From: DYRB01 sp963845265
GTDB taxonomy: Bacteria; Pseudomonadota; Gammaproteobacteria; Chromatiales; Chromatiaceae
Direction: 5' to 3'
DNA length: 64,000 nucleotides
NCBI GenBank assembly: GCA_963845265.1
Contig: CAWJRN010000006.1
Span: forward strand, 124,001-188,000
Shown piece after piece: positions 33,629 through 42,856 of this stretch. Below the pieces are notes generated by a model that made no database searches, was not told the origin of the DNA, and saw only the letters and a program-made list of their open reading frames with translations. Made by a program: the position numbers and the translations under genes. How positions within the stretch are numbered: the first letter of the stretch is position 1; the number at the start of each line of letters is the position of its first letter.

Positions 33629-33758
33629 GGCAGCCTCCGCGAGCAAGGACAGTTCGGATGAATCCATAGTAACCGCGGCAATACGGGCTGGCCAACGGCG
33701 GCCGGCCCATTCATCCCGGCCAGCCGGATCGACCGGGGCAATCGATCAGGAGAGCGCC

Positions 33759-35504
33759 ATGCAACCCGAACCCATCCCTCTACAAGGTGAACTGGAACTG
33801 CCCTTCCCGGAGCTGACCGAGGACGTGCCCCCGCTACCCGCACGCATGGTCAACGAGTACAGCTACTGCCCCCGCCTGGCCTACCTGATGTGGGTACAGG
33901 GCGAATGGGACGAATCGAGGGACACGGTCGAGGGCCGCCACGTACACCGCCGGGTCGACAAGCCCGGCGGCAAGCTGCCGGAACCGAAGGCCGAGACGAC
34001 GACCACCGAGGACGAGGGCGCCAAGATGGAAAAGATCCACGCCCGCTCCGTCACGCTGTCCTCCAACCGCCTGGGCATCATCGCCAAACTCGACCTCATC
34101 GAGAGCGAGGGCAACCAGGTCACGCCGGTGGACTACAAGCGCGGAAAGCGGCCCCACGTTCCCCAGGGTGCCTACGATCCTGAACGCATCCAGCTGTGCT
34201 GCCAAGGCATGCTCCTCGCCGAGCACGGCTACCAGTGCGAGGCCGGCATCCTCTACTACGCCGCTAGCCGCGAGCGGGTCCACATTGGCTTCGATGACGA
34301 CCTCCAACGCCTCACCCGCGACACCATCGACGGCCTGCGCTTCGTCGCCGCCGGCGGGCGCATCCCAGAGCCCCTGGTGGACAGCCCCAAGTGCCCGCGC
34401 TGCTCCCTGGTGGGCATCTGCCTGCCCGACGAGGTCAACTTCTTCCGCGGCGCCGACATCGCCCCCCGCCCGCTGGCCGTCGGACTCGACACCGCCATGC
34501 CGGTCTACGTCCAGGCCTACCACGCCAAGGTCGCCAAGAGCGGCGAGCGCCTGGAAATCAGCATCGACGACGTCAAGACCGACAGCGTCCGCCTCATCGA
34601 CTGCTCCCAACTCGCCCTCTTCGGCAATGTCTACCTCACCAGCCCGGCACTTACCGAGCTGATGTCGCGCAACATCCCCGTCAGTTGGCACAGCTACGGC
34701 GGCTGGTTCATGGGCCATACCATCGGCACGGGCCACAAGAACGTCGAACTGCGCCGCGCCCAATTCCGCGCCGCAGACGACCACCCCATCTGCCTGCGCC
34801 TCGCCAAGGGCCTGGTCGAGGCGAAAATCCGCAACTGTCGCACCCTGCTACGGCGCAACTGGAAGGGTGACGAGGCGCCGGATGCGCTGCTGGAAGACCT
34901 CAACAGCGACATCCGTCGCCTCGCCCGCATCACCGACCTGAAGAGCCTGCTTGGCATCGAGGGGGCTGCCGCCGCCCGCTACTTCGGTGCCTTCCCCAAC
35001 CTCATCAGACCCAGCGCACCGGGCAGCCATTTTGCCTTCGACTTCACCACCCGAAATCGCCGGCCGCCGACCGACCCCGTCAATGCCATGCTCTCCTACG
35101 CCTACAGCCTGTTGGTGCGTACCTGGAGCGTCACCCTGTCCGGCGTCGGCCTCGACCCCTACCTGGGTTTCTACCACCAGCCCCGTTACGGGCGCCCTGC
35201 CCTGTCGCTCGACCTGATGGAACCCTTCCGCCCCCTGATCGCCGACTCCAGTGTGATCCAAGCCATCAACAACGGCGAGGTCAAACCCACCGACTTCGTG
35301 CAGGTCGCGGGCAGCGTCAACATGACCAACGACGGGCGTAAGCGTTTCATCGGCACCTTTGAGCGACGCATGAGCATGGAGGTCACCCACCCCACATTCG
35401 GCTACCGCGTCAGTTATCGCCGACTGTTCGAGCTACAGGCCCGGCTGCTGGCCCGGCACCTCCTCGGCGAACTACCCGACTACCCCAACTTCACCCCACG
35501 CTGA
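33759..35504 (+). CDS. cas4-cas1: Cas4-Cas1 fusion (spacer acquisition, type I-G)
   Basis: A 581-residue fusion of two adaptation proteins, as usual in type I-G. Residues 1-215 are Cas4: a first Cys in SYCPRLAYLM (Cys37), RecB-type catalytic pattern (DLIESEGNQVTPVDYKRGKR) and a C-terminal cysteine cluster PKCPRCSLVGIC that binds an iron-sulfur cluster. From about 240 it is Cas1: LMSRNIPVSWHSYGGWFMG, EGAAAARYFGAF (catalytic Glu), GFYHQPRYGRPALSLDLMEP (catalytic His and acidic residue). Cas4 trims and selects protospacers by PAM; Cas1 with Cas2 integrates them. The start is ATG 33759, with AGGAG upstream. It sits 12 bp before cas2. Confidence 0.92.
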   Translation: MQPEPIPLQGELELPFPELTEDVPPLPARMVNEYSYCPRLAYLMWVQGEWDESRDTVEGRHVHRRVDKPGGKLPEPKAETTTTEDEGAKMEKIHARSVTLSSNRLGIIAKLDLIESEGNQVTPVDYKRGKRPHVPQGAYDPERIQLCCQGMLLAEHGYQCEAGILYYAASRERVHIGFDDDLQRLTRDTIDGLRFVAAGGRIPEPLVDSPKCPRCSLVGICLPDEVNFFRGADIAPRPLAVGLDTAMPVYVQAYHAKVAKSGERLEISIDDVKTDSVRLIDCSQLALFGNVYLTSPALTELMSRNIPVSWHSYGGWFMGHTIGTGHKNVELRRAQFRAADDHPICLRLAKGLVEAKIRNCRTLLRRNWKGDEAPDALLEDLNSDIRRLARITDLKSLLGIEGAAAARYFGAFPNLIRPSAPGSHFAFDFTTRNRRPPTDPVNAMLSYAYSLLVRTWSVTLSGVGLDPYLGFYHQPRYGRPALSLDLMEPFRPLIADSSVIQAINNGEVKPTDFVQVAGSVNMTNDGRKRFIGTFERRMSMEVTHPTFGYRVSYRRLFELQARLLARHLLGELPDYPNFTPR

Positions 35505-35516
35505 GGCCCTCCCGAC

Positions 35517-35810
35517 ATGGATCAACGCCTCTACATCGTTGCCTACGACATTGCCGACCCAAAGCGCTGGCGGCGCATTTTCAAGCTCATGAAGGGCTAT
35601 GGTGAATGGCTCCAGCTCTCTGTCTTCCAATGCCGGCTCACCGCCAAACAGCAGGCCGAACTCATCGCCCTGCTCGATGGCATCATTCACCATCGCGAGG
35701 ACCACGTCATCCTGCTCGACCTCGGACCTGCGGCGACGGTCGTGCCCCGTGTCACCAGCCTCGGAAAGGCCGAATTCGAGGTGATCGAGCACAAGGCCGT
35801 GATTGTATGA
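35517..35810 (+). CDS. cas2: Cas2, structural partner of Cas1 in spacer integration
   Basis: A 97-residue ferredoxin-fold protein: YIVAYDIADPKRWRRIFKLM with the conserved Asp of Cas2, then YGEWLQLSVFQCRLT, and the C-terminal EFEVIEHKAVIV strand. Normal length and intact frame. It follows cas4-cas1 by 12 bp and precedes the leader and relict array, so the adaptation module looks complete and separately transcribable from the region upstream of cas4-cas1. Confidence 0.92.
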   Translation: MDQRLYIVAYDIADPKRWRRIFKLMKGYGEWLQLSVFQCRLTAKQQAELIALLDGIIHHREDHVILLDLGPAATVVPRVTSLGKAEFEVIEHKAVIV

Positions 35811-36146
35811 GCGGATTCTGGTTGCACCGTGACAACGGGCGGGCTCACAGCGCGTCTCCGCATCGGGCCCTGGCCGCCGCCCAGAGGTAAACATCGTCGG
35901 GATTCCTGCTAAATTCGGGACGCGGTCACTCTGTCCTGCAGACAAGCACCTGCCCGCCAACCGCGAGCGCTTGAGTGAAGCACAAACCCCCGGCAGTGCT
36001 CGCACGAACCTGCTCTTTAAAAATCAGCTCACTGGAGTACACTCTTGCCCTGGGTCATCAACTGGTGTGCCCTTGGGGGCAACCAACCCCGCACCGACCG
36101 CAAAGCTGTCGGGAACCCCCGCCATCCGGGGCACGCGGGAAAGTGC
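35811..36146 (+). promoter_or_regulatory. Intergenic region with putative CRISPR leader
   Basis: These 336 bp after cas2 hold no gene. The second half is locally A/T-richer (CTCTTTAAAAATCAGC at 36013-36028) and directly precedes the first repeat, as expected for a leader with the array promoter and Cas1-Cas2 docking sequence. No -10/-35 pair is called with confidence. Confidence 0.45.
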
Positions 36147-36246
36147 CTTTCCCCGGCGTATTCGCCGGGGCCTCATTGAAGCACGTCAGCCATGTCTCCT
36201 ATTCCCATTCCGCCTCCCGGCGTATTCGCCGGGGCCTTATTAAGTA
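36147..36246 (+). CRISPR. Relict CRISPR array: two repeats, one spacer
   Basis: The first repeat, about 36147-36182, has the hairpin arms CCCCGGCG and CGCCGGGG around TATT and ends CCTCATTGAAGC; ATTGAAGC would be the 8-nt crRNA 5' handle. The second copy keeps CCCGGCGTATTCGCCGGGGC (36216-36235) but its tail has changed to CTTATTAAG and its 5' part differs. Between them is a spacer of about 28 nt (36183-36210). No further copy of the core occurs in the window. Degenerate distal repeats usually mark the old end of an array, so the array is either nearly empty or was cut down by the transposase remnant next to it. Confidence 0.7.
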
Positions 36247-36249
36247 ACC

Positions 36250-36681
36250 GTTCAGCTCCCTACCACCGTTGGGCGACTCAAGCAGGGTTAACAGCGGGTT
36301 CCGGCGCAGTTGGCAGCGCAGGAGCGGGCAAGCCCTGGCGGCGTTGCTTAATGACGTCGGCGAGGTCGGGCCAGGGCGAGACGGACCGTTTGCGGCAGAT
36401 CTCGATGATGCTGGCCAGGCTGGCGAAAGCCGCGCGCCAGCGCGCGGGTCTTCTCGTGACTGGGCTGGGCGTGGCAAGTGCAGGCATCGAACAGGGCGGT
36501 GAAGAGGGCGCCATGCTGGTGCGTAACGAGGGGCCTGGCGGGGCGCCGCGAGCTTGATAGACGGCCGCCATGAGGCTCTGGAGGGCATCGAGGAGCTGTG
36601 CTCCGAAAAGCTGGGCGCGTTGGTCGCAGCGTTCTTTCAGGCCACGGGCACAATGACCCAAGCAGTGCTCCGAGCCGCAGA
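36250..36681 (-). pseudogene. Transposase C-terminal remnant (possibly IS66-like), frameshifted
   Basis: On the minus strand two frames together read like the end of a transposase: CDQRAQLFGAQLLDALQSLM, then in another frame ALFTALFDACTCHAQPSHEK followed by TRALAR, then AAFASLASIIEICRKRSVSP and WPDLADVIKQRRQG. The family assignment rests on general resemblance to IS66-type C-termini and is weak. The remnant starts a few bases after the degenerate CRISPR repeat and ends against the aminotransferase stop, so it marks the accessory/core border. Confidence 0.4.
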
Positions 36682-37860
36682 TCACAATCGCGACACATAG
36701 GCCGCAAGCCGCTGCTGACCCTGCGCAAGACGTGCGAGATCGGTCGTGAAGGCGAAGCGAAGGAAGCGCTCTGCGTCGACCCGGCCGAAGTCGCTCCCGG
36801 GCGTCACCGCTACCCCCGCATGCTCCAGAAGTTGGTCCGAGAGCTCCGTACCTGAACGACCGAACGCGGAGGCGTCCGCGTAAAGGTAAAACGCGCCTTG
36901 GGGACAGATTGGCAGCGAAAAGCCAAGATTTAGCAAACCATCGCTCAGGACATCTCGCCGACGGCGGAACTCCTCCCTCCGCGCATCCATCTCTGTAAGG
37001 CTATCCTCGCCAAATGCCGCTAGCGCCGCATGTTGTGCGAGCGTCGGGGAGGCGAGATACAGGTTCTGGGCGACGCGGTCCAGAATCTGCGCCATTGCCG
37101 GAGGACCAACGACCCAACCCAGTCGCCAGCCGGTCATCCCGAAGTACTTGGAGAAGCTGTTGACGACAAAAATCCCCTCAGCACCGACCTGCAGAGCGGT
37201 GTGGTCAGGGGCATCGTAGACCAATCCCTGGTAGATCTCGTCGACGATCAGCACCGCGCCCCGATCTCGTGCCAAAGCATAGAGATCTGCAAACTCCGCC
37301 TGGCTGAGCACCGCCCCGGTGGGGTTCGCGGGACTCGCCACGAGTATGCACCGCAGGTCCGGCGTCCAGGCAGCGGCCGCAAGCTCGGCGGTGAGCTTGA
37401 ATCCGGTCTCGGCAGACAACGGTAGCAGCCGAGCACGCCCCCCCAGCAAACCAACGAGCTGACGGTAACAAGGGTAGCCTGGGTCTGCCAAGAGGACCCC
37501 GTCCCCGGGGTTCAGCACACTGGCCAGCACCAGATTCAGCGCACCGGAGGCACCGGGCGTCACCAGGATACGGCCTGGGCTTACCAGCGTGGCCAACCGG
37601 TCCGCATAGTACCCGGCGATGGCCTCGCGTAGCGCCGGCAAACCAGCGGCCGGAGTGTAACGCGTCAGGCCGTCATCCAAGGCCCGCCGGGCGGCCGCGA
37701 CGATGGGGGCTGGTGTGGGAAAGTCGGGCTCCCCGATTTCCATGTGCACAATGTCGCGTCCCTGCGCCTCCAATTCCTGCGCCCGGGCGAGCACCCGCAT
37801 GGCGTGGAACGGCTGGACCTCGGCGGCCCTAATGCCGGCGTCAGGTGTCGATGCGCTCAC
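36682..37860 (-). CDS. Pyridoxal-phosphate aminotransferase, class I/II
   Basis: A 392-residue fold-type I aminotransferase. It shows HMEIGEPDFPTPAPI near the N-terminus, RYTPAAGLPALREAIAGYY, ASPANPTGAVLS, the DEIYQGLVYD motif, and SFSKYFGMTGWRLGWVVG with the Schiff-base lysine near residue 236. The sequence is close to proteins annotated as aspartate/alanine-type aminotransferases; the substrate cannot be fixed from sequence. The start codon overlaps the end of the upstream HAD gene by 4 bp (ATGA type), so the two are one operon. Confidence 0.88.
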   Translation of the reverse strand: MSASTPDAGIRAAEVQPFHAMRVLARAQELEAQGRDIVHMEIGEPDFPTPAPIVAAARRALDDGLTRYTPAAGLPALREAIAGYYADRLATLVSPGRILVTPGASGALNLVLASVLNPGDGVLLADPGYPCYRQLVGLLGGRARLLPLSAETGFKLTAELAAAAWTPDLRCILVASPANPTGAVLSQAEFADLYALARDRGAVLIVDEIYQGLVYDAPDHTALQVGAEGIFVVNSFSKYFGMTGWRLGWVVGPPAMAQILDRVAQNLYLASPTLAQHAALAAFGEDSLTEMDARREEFRRRRDVLSDGLLNLGFSLPICPQGAFYLYADASAFGRSGTELSDQLLEHAGVAVTPGSDFGRVDAERFLRFAFTTDLARLAQGQQRLAAYVSRL

Positions 37861-38642
37861 GAGCTGGAATTACCGCGACAGGCAGCCAGGATCCGATCTA
37901 GACCCGCGAGGTCAACATAGTCCAGCCCAAATGCCTGCCCAGACAGCAGCCGAGCCGGTCGATCAGGCTCGCCGAGGTGGTCGAGCACCACACAGGCCCC
38001 GCTGAAGTTCTGCCCGGCCGTGTACGCGCTCTCCGTCACCACGATGGCCCCCAGACCCGCCCCGAGGGCCGAACGGACACCGTTGTCCGAGTCCTCGAAG
38101 GCAATGCAGTTGCCTGCGGTCGCACCGAGCCTGTCCAGTGCCCAGGTATAGATATCCGGCGCTGGTTTTTTGTCGGGCACAACGTCTCCGGCGGCGATCA
38201 CCTCGAACCAGTCGATCAGACCGGGCTCAGGGCAGGTCTCCAACAGGGCGGTGACGTTCTCTGGCGTGGTCGTCGTGGCGACCGCAAGCCTGACCCCCGC
38301 CGCCCGGCATTCCCTTAGGAGTCGCAGCACCCCAGGACGCAGCGGGATACGCCCATCCTGGAGCAAATCCACGAAGTGTCGCGTCTTGCTACGGTGCAAC
38401 TCCGCAATGAAGCCAGACAGATCCGCAGGACCACGCCAATCCGGTAGCCAACGTTCCAGGAAATAGCGGATGCGCTCCTTTCCGCCAGTGACGGCCAGGA
38501 GTTCACCATATAACTCGGGGTCCCAAACCCAATCCAATCCCGCCTCGGCGAAGGCGGCATTGAAGGCGGGACGATGTCCGTCGCGCTCGGTATCTGCGAG
38601 CGTCCCATCGACGTCAAAGAGGAGTGCTTCAAAGGTGGGCAT
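37857..38642 (-). CDS. cbbY: CbbY-type HAD phosphatase
   Basis: A 261-residue HAD-superfamily subfamily IA phosphatase. Motif I DVDGTLADTERDGHR has the nucleophile Asp and the following Asp; motif II is in VATTTTPENV, motif III lysine in DKKPAPDIY, and motif IV is EDSDNGVRSAL. The TERDGHRPAFN cap start is typical of CbbY, which dephosphorylates xylulose-1,5-bisphosphate, a misfire product that inhibits RuBisCO. That points to a Calvin-cycle host. It overlaps the downstream aminotransferase by 4 bp. Confidence 0.85.
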   Translation of the reverse strand: MPTFEALLFDVDGTLADTERDGHRPAFNAAFAEAGLDWVWDPELYGELLAVTGGKERIRYFLERWLPDWRGPADLSGFIAELHRSKTRHFVDLLQDGRIPLRPGVLRLLRECRAAGVRLAVATTTTPENVTALLETCPEPGLIDWFEVIAAGDVVPDKKPAPDIYTWALDRLGATAGNCIAFEDSDNGVRSALGAGLGAIVVTESAYTAGQNFSGACVVLDHLGEPDRPARLLSGQAFGLDYVDLAGLDRILAACRGNSSS

Positions 38643-38903
38643 GATGCTAGCCTATTGCGTTTTGGTGACGACTCCCTTAAAAAGCGCGCCCAGGTTGGGC
38701 GTTGCCGCGACACACACCGGGGCCAGGGACCGCACGACGTCCTCGCCCCAAGGAAACAGAGGTTGCCCAGGTGGGCGCCATTTGTTATTAAGGCGTGCTT
38801 TGCTGGTGGGCTACCCTGCCGTAGCGGGTCGCCACGGTCACAGTCACCGGCTTGGAGGACCGTCGGCAAGACGGGCATCTAGCGCAAACGGGAGTAGAGA
38901 GAC

Positions 38904-39338
38904 ATGGTAGAAGAGCGCAAACAAGAGACCAGCGGACTCGGGGTCGAGCCCTACCTGGCCGTCGGCGACGAAGAGTACATGAATCCGCGTCAGGAAGCCC
39001 ACTTCCGCGAGCTGCTGCTGGCCTGGAAACGCAGCCTCATGGAGGAGGTAGACCGTACCGTCCACCACATGCAGGACGAGGCGACGAACTTTCCCGACCC
39101 GAACGACCGCGCTACCCAGGAGTCCGAATTTAGCCTCGAACTGCGCACGCGTGACCGAGAGCGCAAACTCATCAAGAAGATCGACGAGGCCCTGACCCGC
39201 CTCGACGAACAGGAGTATGGCTACTGTGAGGCCTGTGGTGTCGAGATCGGCGTCCGCCGGCTCGAGGCACGCCCTACCGCCACCCTCTGTATCGACTGCA
39301 AGACTCTCGACGAGATCCGCGAAAAGCAGCGGGGCTGA
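38904..39338 (+). CDS. dksA: RNA polymerase-binding transcription factor DksA
   Basis: A 144-residue coiled-coil zinc-finger protein that binds the RNA polymerase secondary channel and works with ppGpp. The coiled-coil tip carries FPDPNDRATQESEFSLELRT with the acidic residues needed for function. The zinc finger near residues 108-132 has YGYCEACG and CIDCKTLDEIREKQRG, all four cysteines present. The start is ATG 38904 with GAGAG upstream. The following gluQRS gene is the classical neighbour of dksA in gammaproteobacteria. Confidence 0.95.
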   Translation: MVEERKQETSGLGVEPYLAVGDEEYMNPRQEAHFRELLLAWKRSLMEEVDRTVHHMQDEATNFPDPNDRATQESEFSLELRTRDRERKLIKKIDEALTRLDEQEYGYCEACGVEIGVRRLEARPTATLCIDCKTLDEIREKQRG

Positions 39339-39385
39339 ACCCGGACTGGACAGGCACTACCCTAGTCCCGCCAGTACGCATCCCA

Positions 39386-40312
39386 GTGCCCGCGGACGAG
39401 CCCCCTAAGGCCGCGAATCCTTACCGGGGGCGCTTCGCCCCCTCCCCCACCGGCCCGCTGCACTTCGGCTCACTGGTCGCCGCGGTCGGTAGTTTTCTCG
39501 ATGCCCGCCATCGGGGTGGGACCTGGCTGGTGCGCATGGAAGACCTTGATCGGACCCGCGAGGTACCAGGAGCAGCCAACCGCATCCTGAACACGCTGGA
39601 CGCCTTCGGCCTGCACTGGGATGGGGACATCCTCTACCAGAGCCGCCGCACCGAGGTCTACGCCGCGGCACTGGAAAATCTGGGTACCCAGGGTATGACT
39701 TATCCCTGCGGGTGTAGTCGCAAGGATATTGCCGCCCTCGGCCGCCGCGGACCCGAAGGCCCCATTTACCCGGGAACCTGCCGCTCTGGAGTGCCCTCCG
39801 GCTCCCGGGCTCGATCCGAGCGCCTGCGTGTGCCGACCGGGGTCGTCGCCTTCCATGACCGCGTACAAGGACAGTGCGAGCAGGACATTGCCACCGACAT
39901 CGGCGATTTCATCCTGCGCCGGGCCGATGGCTTTTATGCCTACCAGCTCGCCGTGGTGGTGGACGATGCGGGGCAGGCCATCACCGACATCATCCGTGGC
40001 GCGGATCTGTGCTTGTCCACACCGCGCCAAATCCTGCTGCAGGGGCTTCTTGGACTGCCGACACCAGCTTACGGGCACTTGCCTCTGGTCCTCGACGACC
40101 TAGGACGCAAGTTGAGCAAGTCAGAGGCCGCCACACCGGTAGACCCGGCCGACCCCATCCCCGCCCTGCAACTGGCGTTGTGCTTTCTCGGCCAAAAGAC
40201 TCAGGTCGAGCCTCCATCCGGTGTGGCAGAGTTATTGCGCCAAGCCATCACGGACTGGGATCTCTCGTGCGTCCCCGCTAGGGCGTCTCGCCCCAGGGGT
40301 TCGGCAACATAA
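39386..40312 (+). CDS. gluQ: Glutamyl-Q tRNA(Asp) synthetase GluQRS
   Basis: A 308-residue truncated glutamyl-tRNA synthetase paralogue that attaches glutamate to queuosine in tRNA-Asp. The class I signature is RFAPSPTGPLHFGSLVAA (HIGH-like) and KLSKSEAATP (KMSKS-like). A zinc-binding set (PCGCSRKD, Cys in YPGTCRSG) is present, and the anticodon-binding domain of true GltX is absent, as the length shows. The start is GTG 39386, 48 bp after dksA. Confidence 0.92.
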   Translation: MPADEPPKAANPYRGRFAPSPTGPLHFGSLVAAVGSFLDARHRGGTWLVRMEDLDRTREVPGAANRILNTLDAFGLHWDGDILYQSRRTEVYAAALENLGTQGMTYPCGCSRKDIAALGRRGPEGPIYPGTCRSGVPSGSRARSERLRVPTGVVAFHDRVQGQCEQDIATDIGDFILRRADGFYAYQLAVVVDDAGQAITDIIRGADLCLSTPRQILLQGLLGLPTPAYGHLPLVLDDLGRKLSKSEAATPVDPADPIPALQLALCFLGQKTQVEPPSGVAELLRQAITDWDLSCVPARASRPRGSAT

Positions 40313-40375
40313 CAAACACCCAACTGGCGCACCCTCATCGCCAACCCACCGAACCTAGTCGATCCAGGGATCCGT

Positions 40376-42856
40376 ATGAGCACAGAGACCCAGCCCGCCC
40401 CTCACGAGCACACCCGTACCGGCCTGTCGAAAGCGGCGCTGAAGAACGCCTACATCGACAACCTATTCTTCATCCAGGGGCGCTTCTGGGATGTCGCCTC
40501 CCCCAACGATCTCTACATGGCCGCTGCCTACACGGTGCGCGACCGCCTCCTGGAACGTTGGGTCAAGTCCGCCCAAGCCTACAAGAACAACAAGGCGCGC
40601 ACGGTCTGTTACCTGTCCGCGGAGTATCTACCGGGTCCGCACCTACGCAATAACCTGGTCAACCTACAGATCACTCGGCCCGCCCGCGAGGCCGGCGATG
40701 AGCTGAAGCTCGACTTCGACGCCATCATGGACACCGAGGAGGAGCCAGGCCTAGGCAACGGCGGTCTGGGTCGACTCGCCGCCTGCTACCTGGACTCCCT
40801 GAGTACCGTGCAGATCCCGGCCATCGGCTACGGCATCCGCTATGAGTTCGGCATCTTCGACCAGGAGATCCGAGACGGCTGGCAGGTGGAGAAGAGCGAT
40901 ACCTGGCTCAAGAACGGCAACCCCTGGGAACTACCGCGGTATCGCCTGAGGCTCCCGGTCAAGTTCGGTGGACATGTCGAGCGTTACCCCGACGAGCACG
41001 GCAACCTTCGGGCACGTTGGGTGCCGCAGATGGAGGTCGTCGGCGTTGCCTACGACACGCCGATCCTGGGCTATGGGGTAGGGAATGTGAACCTGCTGCG
41101 ACTATGGAAATCCGAGGCCCCCGAGTCCTTCGACTTCCAGTCCTTCAACACCGGCGACTACTACGGCGCCGTGCACGCCAAGATGGAGGCGGAGACCATC
41201 TCCAAGGTCCTCTATCCCAACGACGAGCCCGAGGCCGGCAAGGAACTGCGGCTCAAGCAGCAGTACTTCTTCGTCTCCTGCTCGTTGCAGGACATGGTGC
41301 GCCTGCACCTCAACACCGTCGGCCCGTTGGAGACCTTCCACGAGAAGTTTGTCGCCCAACTCAACGACACCCACCCGGCCATCGCCGTGGCCGAGCTCAT
41401 GCGCCTGTTGCTCGACGACCACGGCATGGGCTGGGATCAGGCTTGGGACGTCACCCGACGCACCTTTTGCTACACCAACCACACCCTGCTCCCCGAGGCC
41501 CTGGAGACCTGGTCGGTAGGTCTGTTCGAGCGCCTGTTACCGCGTCACCTGGAGATCGTCTACGAGATCAATCGCCACTTCCTCGACGAGGTGCGGGTGC
41601 GCTTCCTGGGCGACGAGGCCCGAGTGGCGCGTATGTCCCTGATCAGCGAAGACGGCGGGCGCCGCGTACGCATGGCCAATCTGGCCGTGGTCGGCTCCAA
41701 CGCGATCAACGGCGTCGCCGAACTGCACTCCGAGTTGGTCAAATCCACCATCCTCAAGGACTTCTACGACCTCTGGCCGGAGAAGTTCCACAACGTCACG
41801 AACGGAGTCACACCGCGCCGCTTCATCGCAGTGAGCAACCCGCGCCTGGCTGCCATGATCACCGAGTCCTGTGGCGGCGATCGCTGGCTGCGCGACCTCG
41901 ACTGCCTGCGAGAACTGGAGCCTTACGCCGACGATGCCGGTTTCAAGGCACGCTGGCGCGGTGTCAAGATCGCCGCCAAAACCGACCTAGCGGCCTGGTT
42001 GGCCAAGCAAGTCGGCGTGACCGTGGACCCACAGTCGCTGTTCGATGTCCAGGCCAAGCGTTTCCACGAATATAAACGCCAACACCTCAACCTGCTGCAC
42101 ATCGTCACCCTCTATCAGCGACTCAAGCACAGCCCCAACCTGGACCTAGTCCCACGCACCTTCATCTTCGGCGGCAAGGCGGCCCCTGGCTATGCCATGG
42201 CCAAGCTGATGATCAAGCTGATCAACGCCGTGGGTGAGGTCGTCAACCACGACCCCCAGGTCAACGGATTCATCCGCGTCGCCTTCATGCCGAACTTCAA
42301 TGTGCAAAACGGCCAGCGGCTCTACCCAGCGGCGGACCTCTCCGAGCAGATCTCCCTGGCCGGCTTGGAGGCATCCGGCACCGGCAATATGAAGTTCTCC
42401 ATGAACGGTGCCCTGACCATCGGCACCCTGGACGGGGCCAATGTCGAGATCCGCAAGGAGGTCGGCGCCGAGAACTTTTTCCTCTTCGGCATGACCGCCG
42501 AGGAGGTCCAGCAACGCAAACAGGAGGGCTACCGCGCCTGGGAGCACTACCAGGGGGACCACGAACTGAAGGGGGTCATCGACCTCATCGGCGGCGGGTT
42601 GTTCTCCCACGGCGACGAGCAACTGTTCCGCCCGCTCACAGACCACCTCATCAACCACGACCCTTTCATGGTCCTGGCCGACTACCGGGCCTATGTGGAC
42701 TGCCAGGATCGGGTCACCCAGGCCTGGGCCGACCCCGGGCACTGGGATCGGATGTCCATCCTCAACGTGGCACGCATGGGTAAGTTCTCCTCCGACCGCT
42801 CCATCCGCGACTATGCGGAGAAGATCTGGAAGATCAAACCCGTGAAGTTGGACTAG
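40376..42856 (+). CDS. glgP: Glycogen/alpha-glucan phosphorylase
   Basis: An 826-residue phosphorylase releasing glucose-1-phosphate from storage glucan. Early glycosyltransferase-family landmarks are TVCYLSAEYLPG, EEEPGLGNGGLGRLAACYLD and YGIRYEFGIFDQ. The pyridoxal-phosphate lysine is in GTGNMKFSMNGALTIGTLDG near residue 671, and AKRFHEYKRQHLN is conserved. Length is usual for the family. It is a single gene; its stop overlaps the stop of the convergent tonB gene in a shared CTAG at 42853-42856, so there is no room for a terminator between them. Confidence 0.95.
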   Translation: MSTETQPAPHEHTRTGLSKAALKNAYIDNLFFIQGRFWDVASPNDLYMAAAYTVRDRLLERWVKSAQAYKNNKARTVCYLSAEYLPGPHLRNNLVNLQITRPAREAGDELKLDFDAIMDTEEEPGLGNGGLGRLAACYLDSLSTVQIPAIGYGIRYEFGIFDQEIRDGWQVEKSDTWLKNGNPWELPRYRLRLPVKFGGHVERYPDEHGNLRARWVPQMEVVGVAYDTPILGYGVGNVNLLRLWKSEAPESFDFQSFNTGDYYGAVHAKMEAETISKVLYPNDEPEAGKELRLKQQYFFVSCSLQDMVRLHLNTVGPLETFHEKFVAQLNDTHPAIAVAELMRLLLDDHGMGWDQAWDVTRRTFCYTNHTLLPEALETWSVGLFERLLPRHLEIVYEINRHFLDEVRVRFLGDEARVARMSLISEDGGRRVRMANLAVVGSNAINGVAELHSELVKSTILKDFYDLWPEKFHNVTNGVTPRRFIAVSNPRLAAMITESCGGDRWLRDLDCLRELEPYADDAGFKARWRGVKIAAKTDLAAWLAKQVGVTVDPQSLFDVQAKRFHEYKRQHLNLLHIVTLYQRLKHSPNLDLVPRTFIFGGKAAPGYAMAKLMIKLINAVGEVVNHDPQVNGFIRVAFMPNFNVQNGQRLYPAADLSEQISLAGLEASGTGNMKFSMNGALTIGTLDGANVEIRKEVGAENFFLFGMTAEEVQQRKQEGYRAWEHYQGDHELKGVIDLIGGGLFSHGDEQLFRPLTDHLINHDPFMVLADYRAYVDCQDRVTQAWADPGHWDRMSILNVARMGKFSSDRSIRDYAEKIWKIKPVKLD

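Noticed and set aside
33615..33758. Longer start for the cas4-cas1 gene
   Set aside because: The frame is open further upstream, but ATG 33759 has AGGAG at the right distance and gives the family N-terminus; the extension overlaps the divergent Uma2 gene.
36183..36500. Further CRISPR repeats beyond the second copy
   Set aside because: The sequence after 36246 has no copy of the hairpin core and reads as a transposase remnant on the minus strand.
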